A DNA stretch of 64,000 bases from Larix kaempferi (GCA_027924585.1 BSBM01000125.1:5585001-5649000), one strand, 5' to 3'. Shown: positions 36,028-48,772, counted from the first letter of the stretch. Numbers and translations: made by a program. The notes: generated by a model from the letters alone, not told the origin.

Positions 36028-36244
36028 GTGGCTCTTGCACGCCAAATAGTATTGAAGGGAAGTGTGGTATAGGGATAGGTGGTATATTTTCACCTGCCAT
36101 TAGCTATCCTAATGTTTTTTTTTCTAATTCATTGGCTAAACCTTCAAGTTATGTATGCTCTACTAAAGCCTGATTAGAATCCACTTCATCGCTTGCTTTA
36201 GCCCTCTTATTTTCTAGATGTGTTTCATGGTCATCAATGTCCAT
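36028..36244 (-). pseudogene. Ty3/gypsy gag, N-terminal part
   Basis: From an ATG at 36244 (MDIDDHETHLENKRAKASDE) the frame runs, through two stops, into a second in-frame ATG at 36100 (MAGENIPPIPIPHFPSILFG), then VQEPQ, and breaks at the short-LTR element. After removing that element it reads on into 32996 and downstream. This is the 5' end of the nest's host element. Confidence 0.7.
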
Positions 36245-36299
36245 ATTCGTGTGGACCTATGAAGTTTCCCTTTTGGTCCCTACTTCTAGCTTCTATGGA

Positions 36300-37990
36300 G
36301 TACAAATCATTGTAGGATGGCTTCATGCTTGGCCCTATCGTGTCCCTTGGACATCCTTGTTTGTATCAACCATTAGGATGGTGCTCACTGGCTTGCATGT
36401 AATCAAGTCGGCCAACTTGTCCCACTCTATTCCTCATTCTCCTCTTTGATATTACCTAATGAGGGTCATAGGCCCATATTTCTCCTTTGGACAAGTTCAG
36501 CTGCTTCAAAATTCTCTCATCATATGACAGAGCACTTCTCATTTTAACTAGGAATGGGCCTATCTATTTAGGTAGTTTGAATGTTATGGGCTATTTTAGC
36601 TTGGAAAAATGCAGCTAATAAGACACGAATATCTATTTTTATGTACTTCAAGTAAAATTATTTGGGATTCAAAATTGTAGGTAGTATATATGGTTCCTCT
36701 TCGAACCCATATACCCTGATGATGGTGTGGTTCTCATAGATGAAGTAGTCCATTGTTCTAGTGTCGGGACTCAGTGATAATAGTTCCTTGAATAGGGGGG
36801 ATATCCTTCGTGGTGCCTCATTGTGACGAATAAATTAGGTGATGCTCATGACTTCATCTAGAAAGGCTTGAAATCCCTAGTTCCACGATTGTCTAAGGAC
36901 CATATTTGTACATCTGTAGGTTGGTAGTTTCCTTCCTTTATGATCCCTTATGTTCAAACCTATCTCTTTAAAGTATGTTGTATTTTGGTATAGGAACATG
37001 TAGAATAGGTATAATGGATACCTGAAGTGATGGTATGGAAGTCTTCAAGTTATGCATGGACGCTATTTGCTAAAAAATGACATAGATCAAATCTAGTGGG
37101 CATAAAAATTGTTGTTGGGTTTAGGGTTACAAGGAAACCTAAGAGGGTATCATATACGTCTTCATCATTCTCATTACCAATTACAATATAGATTAGGGCC
37201 AGGGCCTTCATGGATTTTTATGAGAAAATGGAAGATTTGTATAAAGGTGGTTGACTAGGACTAGAGTACCTTCTTTGACATGCTTTGCTAAAATATGGTT
37301 CTTTATGAGAGGTTTAGGGCCTGGTATGCAATGGGAAGGGAAACATTGTCTAGGGGTTGCATGATTAGATGGTTCTGAAGGAAAATCATTTTTACAAGGG
37401 TGTCTTTAGAGATGATGCACATGGATTTGGAGTCACCGAAGGAGAAAACATGAGGAATTAGCTGCACACCAGGTGACGAAATCAGTGAAGTGGACAACTT
37501 GTGGGCATATTACACATGCGAGGTTGGTATCCCATATGTGACAGGAGTCCTATATTACTACATAATTGGATTCTTCCTCAATTATCAAGCACTTATTATT
37601 AGGGAAGGAAAATATTGTGTCAAATATGTCATATTCGTGGTCAATTAGGTGGTCATATGTGGGGTTACTCTTTCCTTTGGCCTTGGGAAGATTTATGTCA
37701 TATGAGGACATGATGGTAGTTGTATTTTACTTTATAAGATAACATAGTAACAAAGGGATGGTAGAGATATGATTATAAGTTTGGAAGGTGGTCAAAATGG
37801 AAAGTAGGAACTATGCAATGAAATATCTAGTGTGGATATTGTGTGGTGCTTCTTCTTTTCCCAGAGAAGAATGAGCACCGCTAGACTGTTTCTTCCCTTT
37901 AACGGCCCAAAATTTTAATTTGACAGGTGGCACATTATTATTGGGGGAAACTTTGAGGTGGAGTCACCTTACACCATTAAGGCACGGGAG
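36300..37990 (-). other. Decayed coding-like DNA upstream of gypsy gag
   Basis: Stretches with protein-like character occur on the minus strand: MSSYDINLPKAKGKSNPTYD near 37710 and SFGDSKSMCIISKDTLVKMI with FLQNHLIMQPLDNVSLPIAY at 37330-37440. They are separated by stops. They may be a leader ORF of the same gypsy element or a different, older one; I do not recognise the family. No LTR or PBS was found here. Confidence 0.3.
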
Positions 37991-38001
37991 TCACGTGTCA
38001 A

Positions 38002-38427
38002 TCATGGCTTGGTGCATGTGGAACTCATGCACCTTGGAAACTCCTTCAAGGAAACTCTTAGTGGGTCCTGACATGGTGCATGTGTTTCCTTGGTGAGGTC
38101 CCACTTGGTTTGGTTTTCAGTGGACAAGGTGGTAATGGATCGGTCGAGGTTGGTTTGGAAAATGTTGGAGTTGGATATGTTACCAATATACAAGCACCAC
38201 ATGCTTGGTGGTTTCCTCCCAATGGCTCGGCGGAATGGAATTAAAGTTTGTGCACTTTGGTGATGCGCTATCATTCTATGACAGTGATCTGACACCTTGA
38301 CTAGAGATATGCTCACTAGTGGGATTAGCCCCTTTTGGCACACCTGTTGGTCATGACCCCTTGGTCGCATGGTATTAGCACGATTCCTCCACTTAGTTCC
38401 TTTGGCTAAGTGTAGGGAGCCCTTCAT
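38002..38427 (-). other. Open frame of 141 codons, unrecognised
   Basis: A stop-free minus-strand frame in a locally GC-richer patch (37.85-38.48 kb). It is rich in Arg, His, Thr and Ser (MKGSLHLAKGTKWRNRANTM at the start) with no domain I know. It lies just downstream of the LINE RT remnant on the same strand, so it may be LINE 3' sequence or a decayed LTR. I do not propose a protein. Confidence 0.2.
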
Positions 38428-38619
38428 TGGCCCTTGGTTCTAAGCCTACTGTCACTCACATATTGGTGCCTTGCGCTCGATAAATCTATTTTAACACTTG
38501 AGTACTCTTTATTTCAAAGGGTCTTTCTAGCCATGTATTTCTAGTCATTTCTTTCTACTATCCATTCTCTTTCTCTCCTAAATATGTTCTCTTTCCATAG
38601 TACTTTCTAGGCCCTTGAG

Positions 38620-40178
38620 ACCAAAATATTCTTAGTTCTAATAGAACCAATCCACCATGGAACTTTCTTTCATGTATTTTGACCTCATACATTTTCCCCA
38701 TAGAGAGTCATTGAAAATTAATCTCCAAATATTTTTCCCATCCATGTAAATTTTCCAAAAAGGATCACATTTTTTAGTCACCATAGACTTAATTTCTTTG
38801 GATGGGCCAATCTAGTCTATTTTACGAGTGGTATGCCCTCCTTTTGTCTATTTCCTTTCCAAAGATAACCAAGGAAAATTTTGTGAATTATATTCAATAT
38901 AGATTTTTCCTATTTTGGCTATGTATTTCCAATATACTAGAAGACCCTTCAACATTGATTTGGTTAATACCTCTCTACCTCCATGGGATAAGAATCTATT
39001 TACCCACACATCCACCCATGCTTCAATATTTTTACATAGCCAAATCGATACTGTAATTTCATAATTGTTTGGCTTTAGTAACAAACCAAGGTACTTAAAA
39101 CCATCTGAAAAATCCCATGAAGGAAAAGGGAGAAGATCCCTCACTTGAATCAACAAGATGCCTTGTAAGTTATAATGAAGAAGGCATGATTTTACCATGT
39201 GCAGTTATGTTATCATTGACTTACCAAAACAATCCAAAATTTCCTTATACTTTTTATAATCCTACAAACTTCCAGCACCAAACAATGACATGGCATCCAC
39301 AAAATGTAGATGGGCAAGAGTGATAGTATGAGGGATCTTAAATCATTTTAAGTCCCCATTCCTTCTAGCCTCTTTGACAAGAAAACTTAATCCCTCTACC
39401 ACTAGTAACAATAGAAAAGGAGACATAGTAAATACCTTCCTTAAGACTCTTGAATCCCTACAAAATAAGATGGGACCTCATTTATTAATACCACAAAGTA
39501 TGCATATTGGAGGAAACCCATAATACAATTAAAAAAAGAGTAATTCATATCCAATTGGAGAAAAAACAAGTCTTATATAGAACTAGCTAACTATATCATA
39601 AGCTTTTTCTAAGTCAATTTTCATAAGTAAAGCTAGCATTTTCTGAGACAAAATTGATTGGGTTCCTTCCTTGGTGATCAAGACAACATCATGAATTGGT
39701 CTATTCTAAAAAAATATGTATTGCTCTTCAGAAATATTCTAACAAGATAGGTTTTAATCTATTAGCAATAATTTTACAATTCGCCTTGTATATCAAATTA
39801 CAAAAAGCAATTGGTCTATAATCCTCAAAACAATACAGGGAATTCTACCTCTTTGGGATTAAATCAATAAAAGTTACATTTAGGGCCACTAAAAGCTTTG
39901 TTTCCCACTTTGATTCATGAACTACCTTTACAAGATACTCTTTTATGAGATCATAAAACCCAAGATAAAATCCATTGAGAGACCATCCAACCCTGGGTTC
40001 ATCCCCTTCTTAAAAGAGTTGACAACTAAGAATATAACATCACATGTAACATCTACCTCCAAATATTCATTCATTTCCTCAGTTATCAATGATGGAACTA
40101 TTGTGGCCACAAAATATTCCCCTACTTTTCTAGTCTTGGGATGGACAAGCAGGGGGGCCCTATACTAAGTTTGGGGTT
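38620..40178 (-). pseudogene. LINE (L1-type) reverse transcriptase pseudogene
   Basis: Minus-strand motifs of plant L1-type RT run in order with stops and shifts. These are EEMNEYLEVDVTCDVI and KKGMNPGLDGLSMDFI (40080-39990), NVTFIDLIPKR, YRPIAFCNLIYK and IIANRLKPILLEYF (39870-39740), LLMKIDLEKAYD (39620), SPFLLLLVVEGLSFLVKEAR (39440-39380) and the catalytic box as HFVDA instead of F-ADD/FVDD (39306-39294). The connection region follows with DGFKYLGLLLKPNNYEI and ANRFLSHGGREVLTKSMLKG-like text (39110-38930), and WRLIFNDSLWGKCMRSKYM (38720-38660). The endonuclease domain and poly-A tail are not seen. Confidence 0.88.
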
Positions 40179-40693
40179 TCTGAGTGTCACTTATATCATA
40201 AGTAAATGATGAATAATCTAAAAAAATATTGAATTCTTGCATGTCCATCAGTACTTTCATGATCATCTTCATCAATGCTTATGTGGTGATTAAATGAGTT
40301 CTTGGGATTATGTTGACTTGGAGTAGCTCCTCGTCTTAATTACTTGCTTTGACAGGACCAATGACAGGGAATTGATAGTTGATTGAGTGTATTAAGTTTC
40401 AATTTATGATGACCTTTATATTGCACTTGGTTCTTTTATGCATGGTCCCCGATCCTTGTCTTTAATCCTCATTTTATCTTTCATTTCCAAGTTTGAAAGT
40501 TGTTTGGAAATTATCTAGTGTGCTTTCCACCTTTATGCATTGTCTTACCACCCTCAATATCTCCTTATAAATTAGTTAAATCATTCATTTCAGACTTAAT
40601 CCTTAAAGCATATTCAATAAGAATTTGAGGAGAGAAAAAAGGAATGATAGAGAAGGCCCTTGTCCAAAAATGGCTAAGTATGAAACAATTGCA
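40179..40693. other. No gene seen
   Basis: AT-rich DNA between the LINE remnant and the 30-bp array; no family or repeat recognised. Confidence 0.4.
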
Positions 40694-41116
40694 GTTGTCG
40701 ACATTGTGGCAAGTTTGTGAAAAGTCAGTGACATTGCGGTGAGTAAGTTATGAAAAGTTGTCGACATTACAACAAGTTTGTGAAAACCTACCAACGTTGC
40801 AATGGGAATTGAGAAAGCCGCCGAATTTATGGCAATTTTATGAAAATTCACCGCTATTGCGGTGAGATTTTGGAAAGTCACCATTGTCGCGACAAGATGG
40901 GAGAAATACACTACGTTGCGATGAATATGGAGAAAGTGGTGGTTATTACGACAATATTGGAAAAAGATGACGACATTGCAATGAATATGGTGAAATTCAT
41001 TGAATTTGTGGCAAGAAGATGAAACATCACCGCAATTGTGGCGAGAAAATGAAAAGCTTCCATTGTTGCAAGGAGAAGGTGAGAAAGTTACTGCACTTGC
41101 GGTGAGAAAACTTGAA
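40694..41116. repeat. Degenerate ~30-bp tandem array, about 14 copies
   Basis: Units of the form GTCACCGACATTGCGGTGAG then a T/A-rich GAAAA end repeat from 40694 to 41116 with 28-33-base spacing. Core words are TTGCGGTGAG, TTGTCGCGACAAG and ATTGTGGCAAG. The reverse complement (TTTTC..CATCGCAAC..) resembles the right subterminal repeats of the CACTA element, so it may be the end region of another such transposon. Frames through it (40603-40911 minus) are artefacts. Confidence 0.8.
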
Positions 41117-43640
41117 GGACATTCTCGCTAGTATCACGCACATCATATACCACTGAGAACAAGGGTGATGGATGTAATATGATGGGATAAGTGTTTGAAC
41201 CTATTTTATTCTTGATCTTGGCTTATCTTTGTTTCAAATACCCCCTATAAAGTTTATGACTTGCTTGCCAAATTTTGAAAGTATCTTTCTGAGCACTTGT
41301 TTAGAATTTGATTTTGGTTGACCATGTGGTTTTTATGCATGATGGAATTATTTTTCACATGAATTTAACACCCCTCTATGTATTTCATGTCCCACCTTTC
41401 TTTGGGTTTGATTCCCATTGTTCAACTTTGACTTTTACCTTCTTTGTGTTTTGGCAATTATGTGACATACCAGAGTAAGGAATTTGTGGCAAGCTTGAAT
41501 CAAGAATAAAATGAATGTTATGGGTAACCAATGGTTGTATCATGTATACCTATTAATAATATTTCCAATGCAATAAATGGTTCATTATTCCAATAATATA
41601 TGAGGGAATTATTGACTTTTCCATCATGGGACCTAGTTTCAGCATGTCAATCTAAGGAGGCCTACTATTTGGTTAAATAAAGATTGCAGTTGCAAAATAT
41701 TTCAAGGGTAACCTAGAATCAATGATTTTAATGTCATGAAACTCATTTAAGGAAATAAATTATCATTTATTAAAAAAAGGGGGAGAAAAAAGAAGACTAA
41801 GTGATGGAATTCCCCTCAAAGGCCTAGTTTTTTTATATAAGTAAAGGAGGGTGCACCAATTAGGGGAAATGAGAAAGGATGCCACCCAATAAGGTGATAG
41901 TGAGTGTAATAATGGGTATCCTGCATTTATAAATCACATTAAACCCCCTTATATAGCTAAGTAGGGAACTCCTTCTCCTATTGGCTCATTTTTTTATTAA
42001 TTAACCACTTAATCATGAGATAATCTAATTTAGACTTAAGTGAGCCTAAACGCCCTCCAAGTGGTAGATTCATTTATGAAATGATAGGTTTCTAAGTATT
42101 CATTTGCAGGTGACTAGTGATGCTCTGTCATAACTGCTATTGGGTGTGGAACATGTGGAAGAGGTGCCCATTGTCCCACAATATGGAATCTGAAGAGTTT
42201 ATCTCTCATCCCATGAGGTATGGATGAGAAAAAACATCTCTTTAAACACATGAGTCCATATTTATAATTTGATGAGAGGGATGGGTGTATCAGACACAAC
42301 CTTAACCATTTTTTTACTGTGTATGAGTGAGGAAGCCAAAGCCATTGAAGGAGGAAGAAGGTAAAGCTTCATTTCATGCCCATTCCAAGCATAGCTTTAG
42401 GATTTTTTAATGGATTCATAATGGGTTTCTTGCAGTCTATACATTGGTGTTATTATTTGCATGTATTAATGGGGAAAGTAGATATCTTATATTTACCATC
42501 TCATTTGTACCATTTCATCTCCTTTCTTCTTTTGGCATTTTCCAATTTTTGGAAAATTGTCATTTCTTCCTTTATTTGTATTCGAAAGTGGAAAATACAA
42601 GGGGAGGTTATGGAAAAAAAATTCCAAAATTCATACACACTGTTATTCTCTATCATTTTAAATATTTAAGCTCGTGTAGCCATCGACATCATTTTATTTT
42701 AAGAACCCCCTTCTGAGACCTTCTCGAAATAGAAAATTTTCCATTTTCATGAGTTTTATCCATCATATTTGTGCCAAATATTTTATGTAGAGTATTGGGA
42801 CCTATAAGAGCTCATTGTAAAATTTTCATCCCAAGCTGAGCATTATTTCCTTTATTTTACAATTATTTCCATTTATAATAATAGGTTATTTTTGGAAAGT
42901 CGTGGGATTTTGGGGTCTATGGAATTTTTTGGAGAGTAACTGTAATATTGGACATTTATCAATACCTTTAACTTGTTGGAGTCATCTATTGAGTTAATTA
43001 ATTGTCAATTTTGAATAATTTTGTTAAATTAAGCCAATTGGGGATAATTGCTATTTTGGTCATAAAAATCAGAATTAAGGTTATTGGATAATAGAGAGGT
43101 GTGAGAAATATCTCAGATCAGTAAATCCATGATCAGTCAATTTTTAAATGCATCATCCTATTTTTTAGGAATTTTATCAAATTTTCACTATAAATAATTC
43201 CTAGAAAATAGGATTAAGCTCAAAAATCAAGTATGGATCCAAAACTCTACTCTTAAGCTTTAATAAGGTCAATGAAATCAATCTTACAATTTGCATACGT
43301 TTAATTAATTTTCTATAATTTTCCAAATTTTATTTGAAAAAATGGATAATTTATACTAGAGTTTGGAAAATTGATTATAGAAAACAAACCAAGAAGAGAT
43401 AAAAGGCCAAATTTTCAAATCTGATTCTAATACCTTCGATATAATTTATAAGCCCCAAAATGGATTCTAAAGCCTCATTATGACACAATTAAGGAATTTG
43501 GCAAAATTAACGAGTGCAAGAAAGTTGAGGGAAATTCAAAGGGAAACTAAGGTCAGAATTATAATTAATGAATTCCAATCTTCCCTTTGTAATCAATATG
43601 TAAGCTCTCATATATTTAATTATGGTCATAGGTTCTCACA
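41117..43640. other. No gene seen in 2.5 kb of AT-rich DNA
   Basis: Hydrophobic frames at 42376-42716 overlap in two registers and lack any motif. A purine run AAAAAAAGGGGGAGAAAAAAG at 41773-41793 could be an old polypurine tract, but no LTR end is evident. Confidence 0.4.
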
Positions 43641-43899
43641 ATGAGGATGAAGGTGAACTGACTAAGATCGTTATTTGAAAGCAAGCACAATAACCATGGA
43701 CAGGTGGAGGTCATGTTCGGTCAAGTGATGTCACCATCAAGTTCTAAAGACTCTAATGGAGAAGCTCTCTATAGTAAGAATACAAAAGTCACCATGTCAC
43801 ATGAGGATGAATTCCACTAGGTGACATAAGGCCATTAAAGGATGAATTAATGGAATTCCAAAGGTCACCAAGGGTGAATTAGATCAGTTTTGTAATTAA

Positions 43900-44480
43900 A
43901 TTATTCAAAAAATTCTTGAAGGAATATTGAAGGCCAAGGGTCACCTAGCCTTGGCCTATATATTGTAATATCATTTGATGAGGAAGATAATTTTTTATCT
44001 CAAACTTTTTCAAATGTATTATTGCTTAACTGTGAATGAGGAGAATCCTTGGATTATCTTTTGCTTAGGAATACTTTTGTTATGTGGATCAATGTATTGA
44101 ATTAATTCATGCTATTTCATGAATGGATGTGGAGTAATATTTCTTCATATTTCTAAATGGATTATTCCTGCAACTCTCTATTACGTATTTCATATGTTGT
44201 TCCTACTATTTTGCTTCGTGTGAGTAATGAAATCAGAGTGACATAACTATTAAGCCTATTCTTATAGTTTTATTTTTGTTCTATTGATTGTTTATCTGTC
44301 TCTTAGAACAACTACCTAGATTATGGATGTGGATGTTTAATTGTTATTTCACTCCTCACCCCTTTACTCTTGCTCCCTATTGGGATAGGCCCATTTGGGT
44401 AGGTTAGTTTAGTTAGGAGTTGCATTTAGTTTAGATTAGCTTGCATTTCATCCCTTAATTATAAAACCCTAAATGGTGGA
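43900..44480 (+). repeat. LTR/leader-like region of a gypsy-type element
   Basis: CCTTGGCCTATATATTGTAA near 43951 followed by a long T-rich stretch looks like the TATA/R region of an LTR. TGGTGGACCTAG at 44473 could be a primer binding site. There is no partner LTR in the window, so ends and identity are uncertain; the gag-like frame at 44740 begins soon after. Confidence 0.35.
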
Positions 44481-44739
44481 CCTAGTCACAACTAGTGAAA
44501 CTCAATATGGAATGGTTGTTAGGACAAAATCCGAATGGGTTCCCTACTCCAAATAGTTTGAGGTCTAATTGGGACTTCTTACCGAGGAGAACCTCTACTA
44601 TTGACCCCAGGCCATTTCGACCCGTCAACATATTTGGAACTAGAAAGAGGGTCGAATGACAAGCCAACCTGTGTGAAGTCATTTTTATTAGATAAAATTA
44701 ATTATTAATGGATTCTCCCCATATCCCTATATTGGAACA

Positions 44740-46030
44740 TGCTTTCAGTGCACCGAGACCATTTGAAAGCATTTCCAAGAAGAGAGTCGATCTCATGTCA
44801 AAGTCTAAGTTTGATGGTGAAGGGAAAACCTTTGAATTTAGGCATATAATTCATTTTTATGTCACACATTGAAATCTTAATATTGTTCAAGACACTGAAA
44901 TATGTAGGTTTTTAATTCTCACTTTTGAAGGACGAATCAATTCGTGGTTTAAAACACTACCACCTAAGTTTGTTCACGGTTGGAAGCCGTTCATGGAATT
45001 TTTTTATAATTTCTCATGAGTACTATGACTATGAGAAGTTGTGTGATTATATTGAGGGGATCTAGACAAATAAAGATGAGTTAGATGATGATTTTGTCTC
45101 AAATATGACTCAAATTTATCTCGGGTTCCATGAAAAAGACAAACCCAACAACCAAGAATTAATTAAATGGTGTTTGCAACTCCTCCTTTTGACTGAAGAT
45201 TGTGATTCTTTAACCGATGATGACAAAGAATGTAGTTGTCGTAATCATCCTCCCATAGGAACCATGGATCGAAAACTATCAATTTTTAATGGGAAGAAAA
45301 ATACAGAAGAAATTAATTTCCCAAATAGTCCTTTAAAAGAAACCGATGTACAAAATGAGTGTTCATCCACTACTGTAGGTTCGCATGAAGAAATTTTCAC
45401 TCTATTAGTAAGTGAATCAAATGAAAAAACATGTGAAGAATCTTTCAGATATAGGTTTCTTGGATTCATCAGAATATGACTTAGAAGTGAACTGTCTTTG
45501 TAACCTCTTTAAACATGAAGAAGAGAATAATCAAAATATGCCTATAATTGGTGTTCTAGAGTTTCTTGGCATACAAACATCATCAATTGAAATTGTAAAA
45601 GAAAATAAATCAACATTTGTTGAGGAGATGAATGGTCTAGATATTGAAGATGTAATTGTTGATGATGAATCATTTTTTGCTGAACTGGATATTGAATATA
45701 ATTCTATCATATTGACTAATAATTTATTGTTGAATCAAAATTTGACTAGTGTTCCCATTGAATGTGTAGATTTTGAAGAAAAATAATTGAATAATGATGG
45801 GGAAACTTTCAGTGATTTATCTTCTGGAAACTTTTACTCCTGGTATTCTGATTTATTTACAAATCTTAACATTGAAAGAGAGATTCAAAATATTCCTATC
45901 ATTAATTATATTGATTCTGATTCTTGTAGAGTAAAAAAAGGTGAAAGGGAAAATGCAAACATTTCTATTGTTCAATTTAAGGATTGTAAAGAGGAAAATC
46001 ATCTTTTCATGGATGTTTTCAGTCAAACTT
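44740..46030 (+). pseudogene. Gypsy-type gag remnant, frameshifted
   Basis: The plus strand reads KSKFDGEGKTFEFRHIIHFY, then CRFLILTFEGRINSWFKTLP and FVHGWKPFMEFFYNFS (44800-45015), a gag core pattern (FDGEG ... WF..LP). A frameshift leads to YYDYEKLCDYIEGI and DDFVSNMTQIYLGFHEKDKP (45025-45145). A Cys/His-like ECSCRNHPPI follows, then acidic, Asn/Glu-rich frames (45412-45786, 45787-46029) without known domains. Pol is missing. The acidic tail may be an unrelated product of the same element. It is probably a non-autonomous copy. Confidence 0.55.
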
Positions 46031-48100
46031 AGACTATCACTGATATGGTTTATGGTTTAGAACATAAAGAGGTTATTTATGATAATCAATTGTGTCCTGA
46101 TGACATTGACATGTTTGATAGTGAAAATTTTCAGGTTCCAGAAGAGCATGCTGATGAATGTGATGAGGCACTTCATTCGTAGATGATGGTTATGTTAGGT
46201 CCCCATATCATTACTACGCATTCTGAATCTAATGGCAAGGTAGTCTCCTTGATAACTAGTTCTATGTTTTAATCTTATGGTCCTAATGAAGTACAATATT
46301 CATCTTCAACACTTTTGCAAGAATCACATACCTTATCTTATGGTTTTCATGACATTATTAAGACATGGTTACAGTCATCATTCTATAAAACGTTTCCACA
46401 ATGCAACATGTACTTGATTTTTCCTACTATGAATAGATTTTAAAAAAAAGTATAATTTTTTCGAGCATGTATTATGCAATGCATAATTCCTATAGATGTA
46501 AGCATGATTGTGATTTTTCTGTGGGATTGGAAGTCCTTTGGTTCCTACACTGGATCTATGATGTAACTTAACTTTGTTGAACCAATGCAGGTTAGGTTAG
46601 GCACAATATATGTTTTCTTTCTTTTGGCTTTTAGAATAAGAGTTTGACTCATGTAGTTTTTTCTTTTGAATACATCCCTAGATAGTCATTCAAGTTTATT
46701 TTGATATCTTAGATTCTCTCCCATACTGTCATTATGTTCCTTTTGATATTTGGCAATTGGAGATTATATCTTTCTTTGATTCATTTTTAACTTGGGTTTG
46801 GATTCAGTTAGATATTTTGCAAATAAGGCATGTGCAAGAGCCCGTTGAATTGACCTTAAATGTCTTAACATTCTCGAGGAATCAAAATATACCTATAACA
46901 TTGACAACTAATTCCTAGACATTAGTCAAAGAACTAGGGGACATGTGGAAAAGTTGACATCTCCTTAGGAAGGATTTGGGCCTTTGTGAATTTAAAAATT
47001 TTACTTCAAATTTGTCTAATTCTATTGATAGATTGGATTGAAAAAGGATTTAGCTTTGGTCTTGCATGAAGTAAGACTGGCCATCACAAAGCAAGACATT
47101 TCCATCACGAGTTTTTAAAGGGTTGATGGTTCATTGCACAGTTTACATTGAAGTTTAGGACCATTGAAACATACGTGGGTGAAGGGTAATAATAAAATTT
47201 GATATCCCATGGATCATCAAGTTGAAATTTTGATCATGCTTTCCCCTGCCAAGATCATCAGAGTTCTTAAAAGAGAATTAAGCTACCATCAAAGAAGGAA
47301 GTTTCATCAATAGATGAAATGGTCAAGACAAATGAAGAAAGCTAAAAGTAGTTCAATCTTTTCCAGCCTTGGATTCATTAAATTGGCAAGATGCATGATT
47401 AGATTTGAAGCATCCATTCGAGTATAATTGTCATGTGAATTCAAGCAACAAGTTATGTCTAGTGTTGCATTTCGAATGGCACATACAAAGCTGACAAATT
47501 TTTTTCAATAGTTTGGAGGGAATTCGGGTAGTAAGGATACATCTTAAATTGTGTGAAGAATAATTTTACTTCATTTTGTTTTATCAATTCATCTCATTGT
47601 ATTAGAGAGAATGATGAATTAAAGATCCTAGAACTGGATTTTATCAATTGAACTGCATCTTTTATTGAGGATGAAATTAATAATTGTGTTTAGGATGTTT
47701 CATTTGCTGACAAGGTATATTTTTAGTGGAACTTTATTATTCATGGATAGTGATTAAAAGGTGAGAAAAACATGAGTTTATTTTAATAGTTTTCTTTATT
47801 TCTATTATGTTGTTATTAATCTCATCTTGCATTTGTTTTGACAAGTATCCATTGGAAGTAGATGCACTAGTTGATAAAACAATTGAGGAGATGTTTTAAT
47901 CAACATGATGAACACTCAGGGAAGTATTCGATGACCTATTGTTTGGTATCCCAAACTTGATAGTATGTTTTTCTTCACATTTTCACATTTTTTGGGTAAT
48001 GTTGAAACAAGACAAGTCCTGATTTTTGCAGAATCAATAAATCAAAACTAGTGATGAAATAACTTGCAATCCAACAGAAAGTATCCTTCCATTAGTACAA
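46031..48100. other. No gene seen
   Basis: AT-rich sequence with short frames only; possibly further decayed retroelement DNA, since the first 150 bases keep a weakly coding look (MVYGLEHKEVIYDNQLCPDD, 46045-46104). Confidence 0.4.
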
Positions 48101-48104
48101 AATG

Positions 48105-48550
48105 AGAAATTAATGACTAAAATTCAACTATAAACAACTATTTTTGAGTTGGTGACTAATAGTATCCGATTTCCACTATCTTATCTCTAGTTGTATTTCA
48201 CTAGTCATTAATTGGCTGACTTATTAGTCATTGATTTAGGCATTGATAGTCACTGATTAAGTCATTGATTTAGTCATTGATACTCACTGATTTAGTCACT
48301 GATTTAGTCATTGATTTAGTCATTGATACTCACTGATTTAGTCATTGATACTCACTGATTTAGTCATTGATTTAGTCAGATTGTCACAATTAATGACCAA
48401 ATATACGACTAAATAAACTACTAGATGATAACATATTAATGACTAAGCTAAATACGACTGAAAGTTGGTCGTGCTATAAGATACTAGAAATTAGATACTA
48501 ATAGTTGTATGTATGCAAATTTAGTCATTTTCTTAGTCACTAATTTATGA
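48105..48550. mobile_element. MITE-like element with GACTAA repeats and inverted ends
   Basis: The ends AAATTAATGACTAA (48109) and the reverse complement of TTAGTCACTAATTT (48535-48548), i.e. AAATTAGTGACTAA, match at 13 of 14 bases. Between them TTAGTCA/TGACTAA occurs many times, with a local tandem block of ATTTAGTCATTGATACTCACTG units at 48240-48375. I could not identify a clear target duplication. The same words crowd 63740-64000. Confidence 0.5.
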
Positions 48551-48551
48551 T

Positions 48552-48625
48552 AGGGTATGGAGGAATCGAACCACCAATCTCCTGCCTATAATTAGGCAGG
48601 TGATCTACCATTGAGCTAGCACCCT
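48552..48625 (-). tRNA. tRNA-like sequence, probably a pseudogene or SINE head
   Basis: 74 bases on the minus strand: acceptor AGGGTGC/ATACCCT (pairs at most positions), A box TAGCTCAATGG, D-arm GCTC/GATC, B box GGTTCGATTCC with T-stem GGTGG/CCTCC (one mismatch). The anticodon arm CCTGCCT-AATTAT-AGGCAGG is a 7-bp stem with a 6-base loop, so the region is 3 bases longer than normal and no anticodon can be assigned. Both internal pol III promoter boxes are intact. It abuts the GACTAA element. Confidence 0.45.
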
Positions 48626-48772
48626 TTAAGAAGTTGTTATTGCTTGACAATGATGATATTCAAACAAATTTTGCATGGGAGCAAAATGAATGTCAAACAT
48701 ATTCAAGAATAATGCTTCAAGTACTAAAATAATTCTAAGATATAGCTATTCAACTATGACAATGATGAAAAT

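Noticed and set aside
41773-41793. Purine run as a polypurine tract of another LTR element
   Set aside because: No TG start of an LTR follows and no related sequence was found.
42376-42716. Hydrophobic plus-strand frames in two registers
   Set aside because: T-rich DNA gives hydrophobic codons; no motif, splice sites or conserved features.
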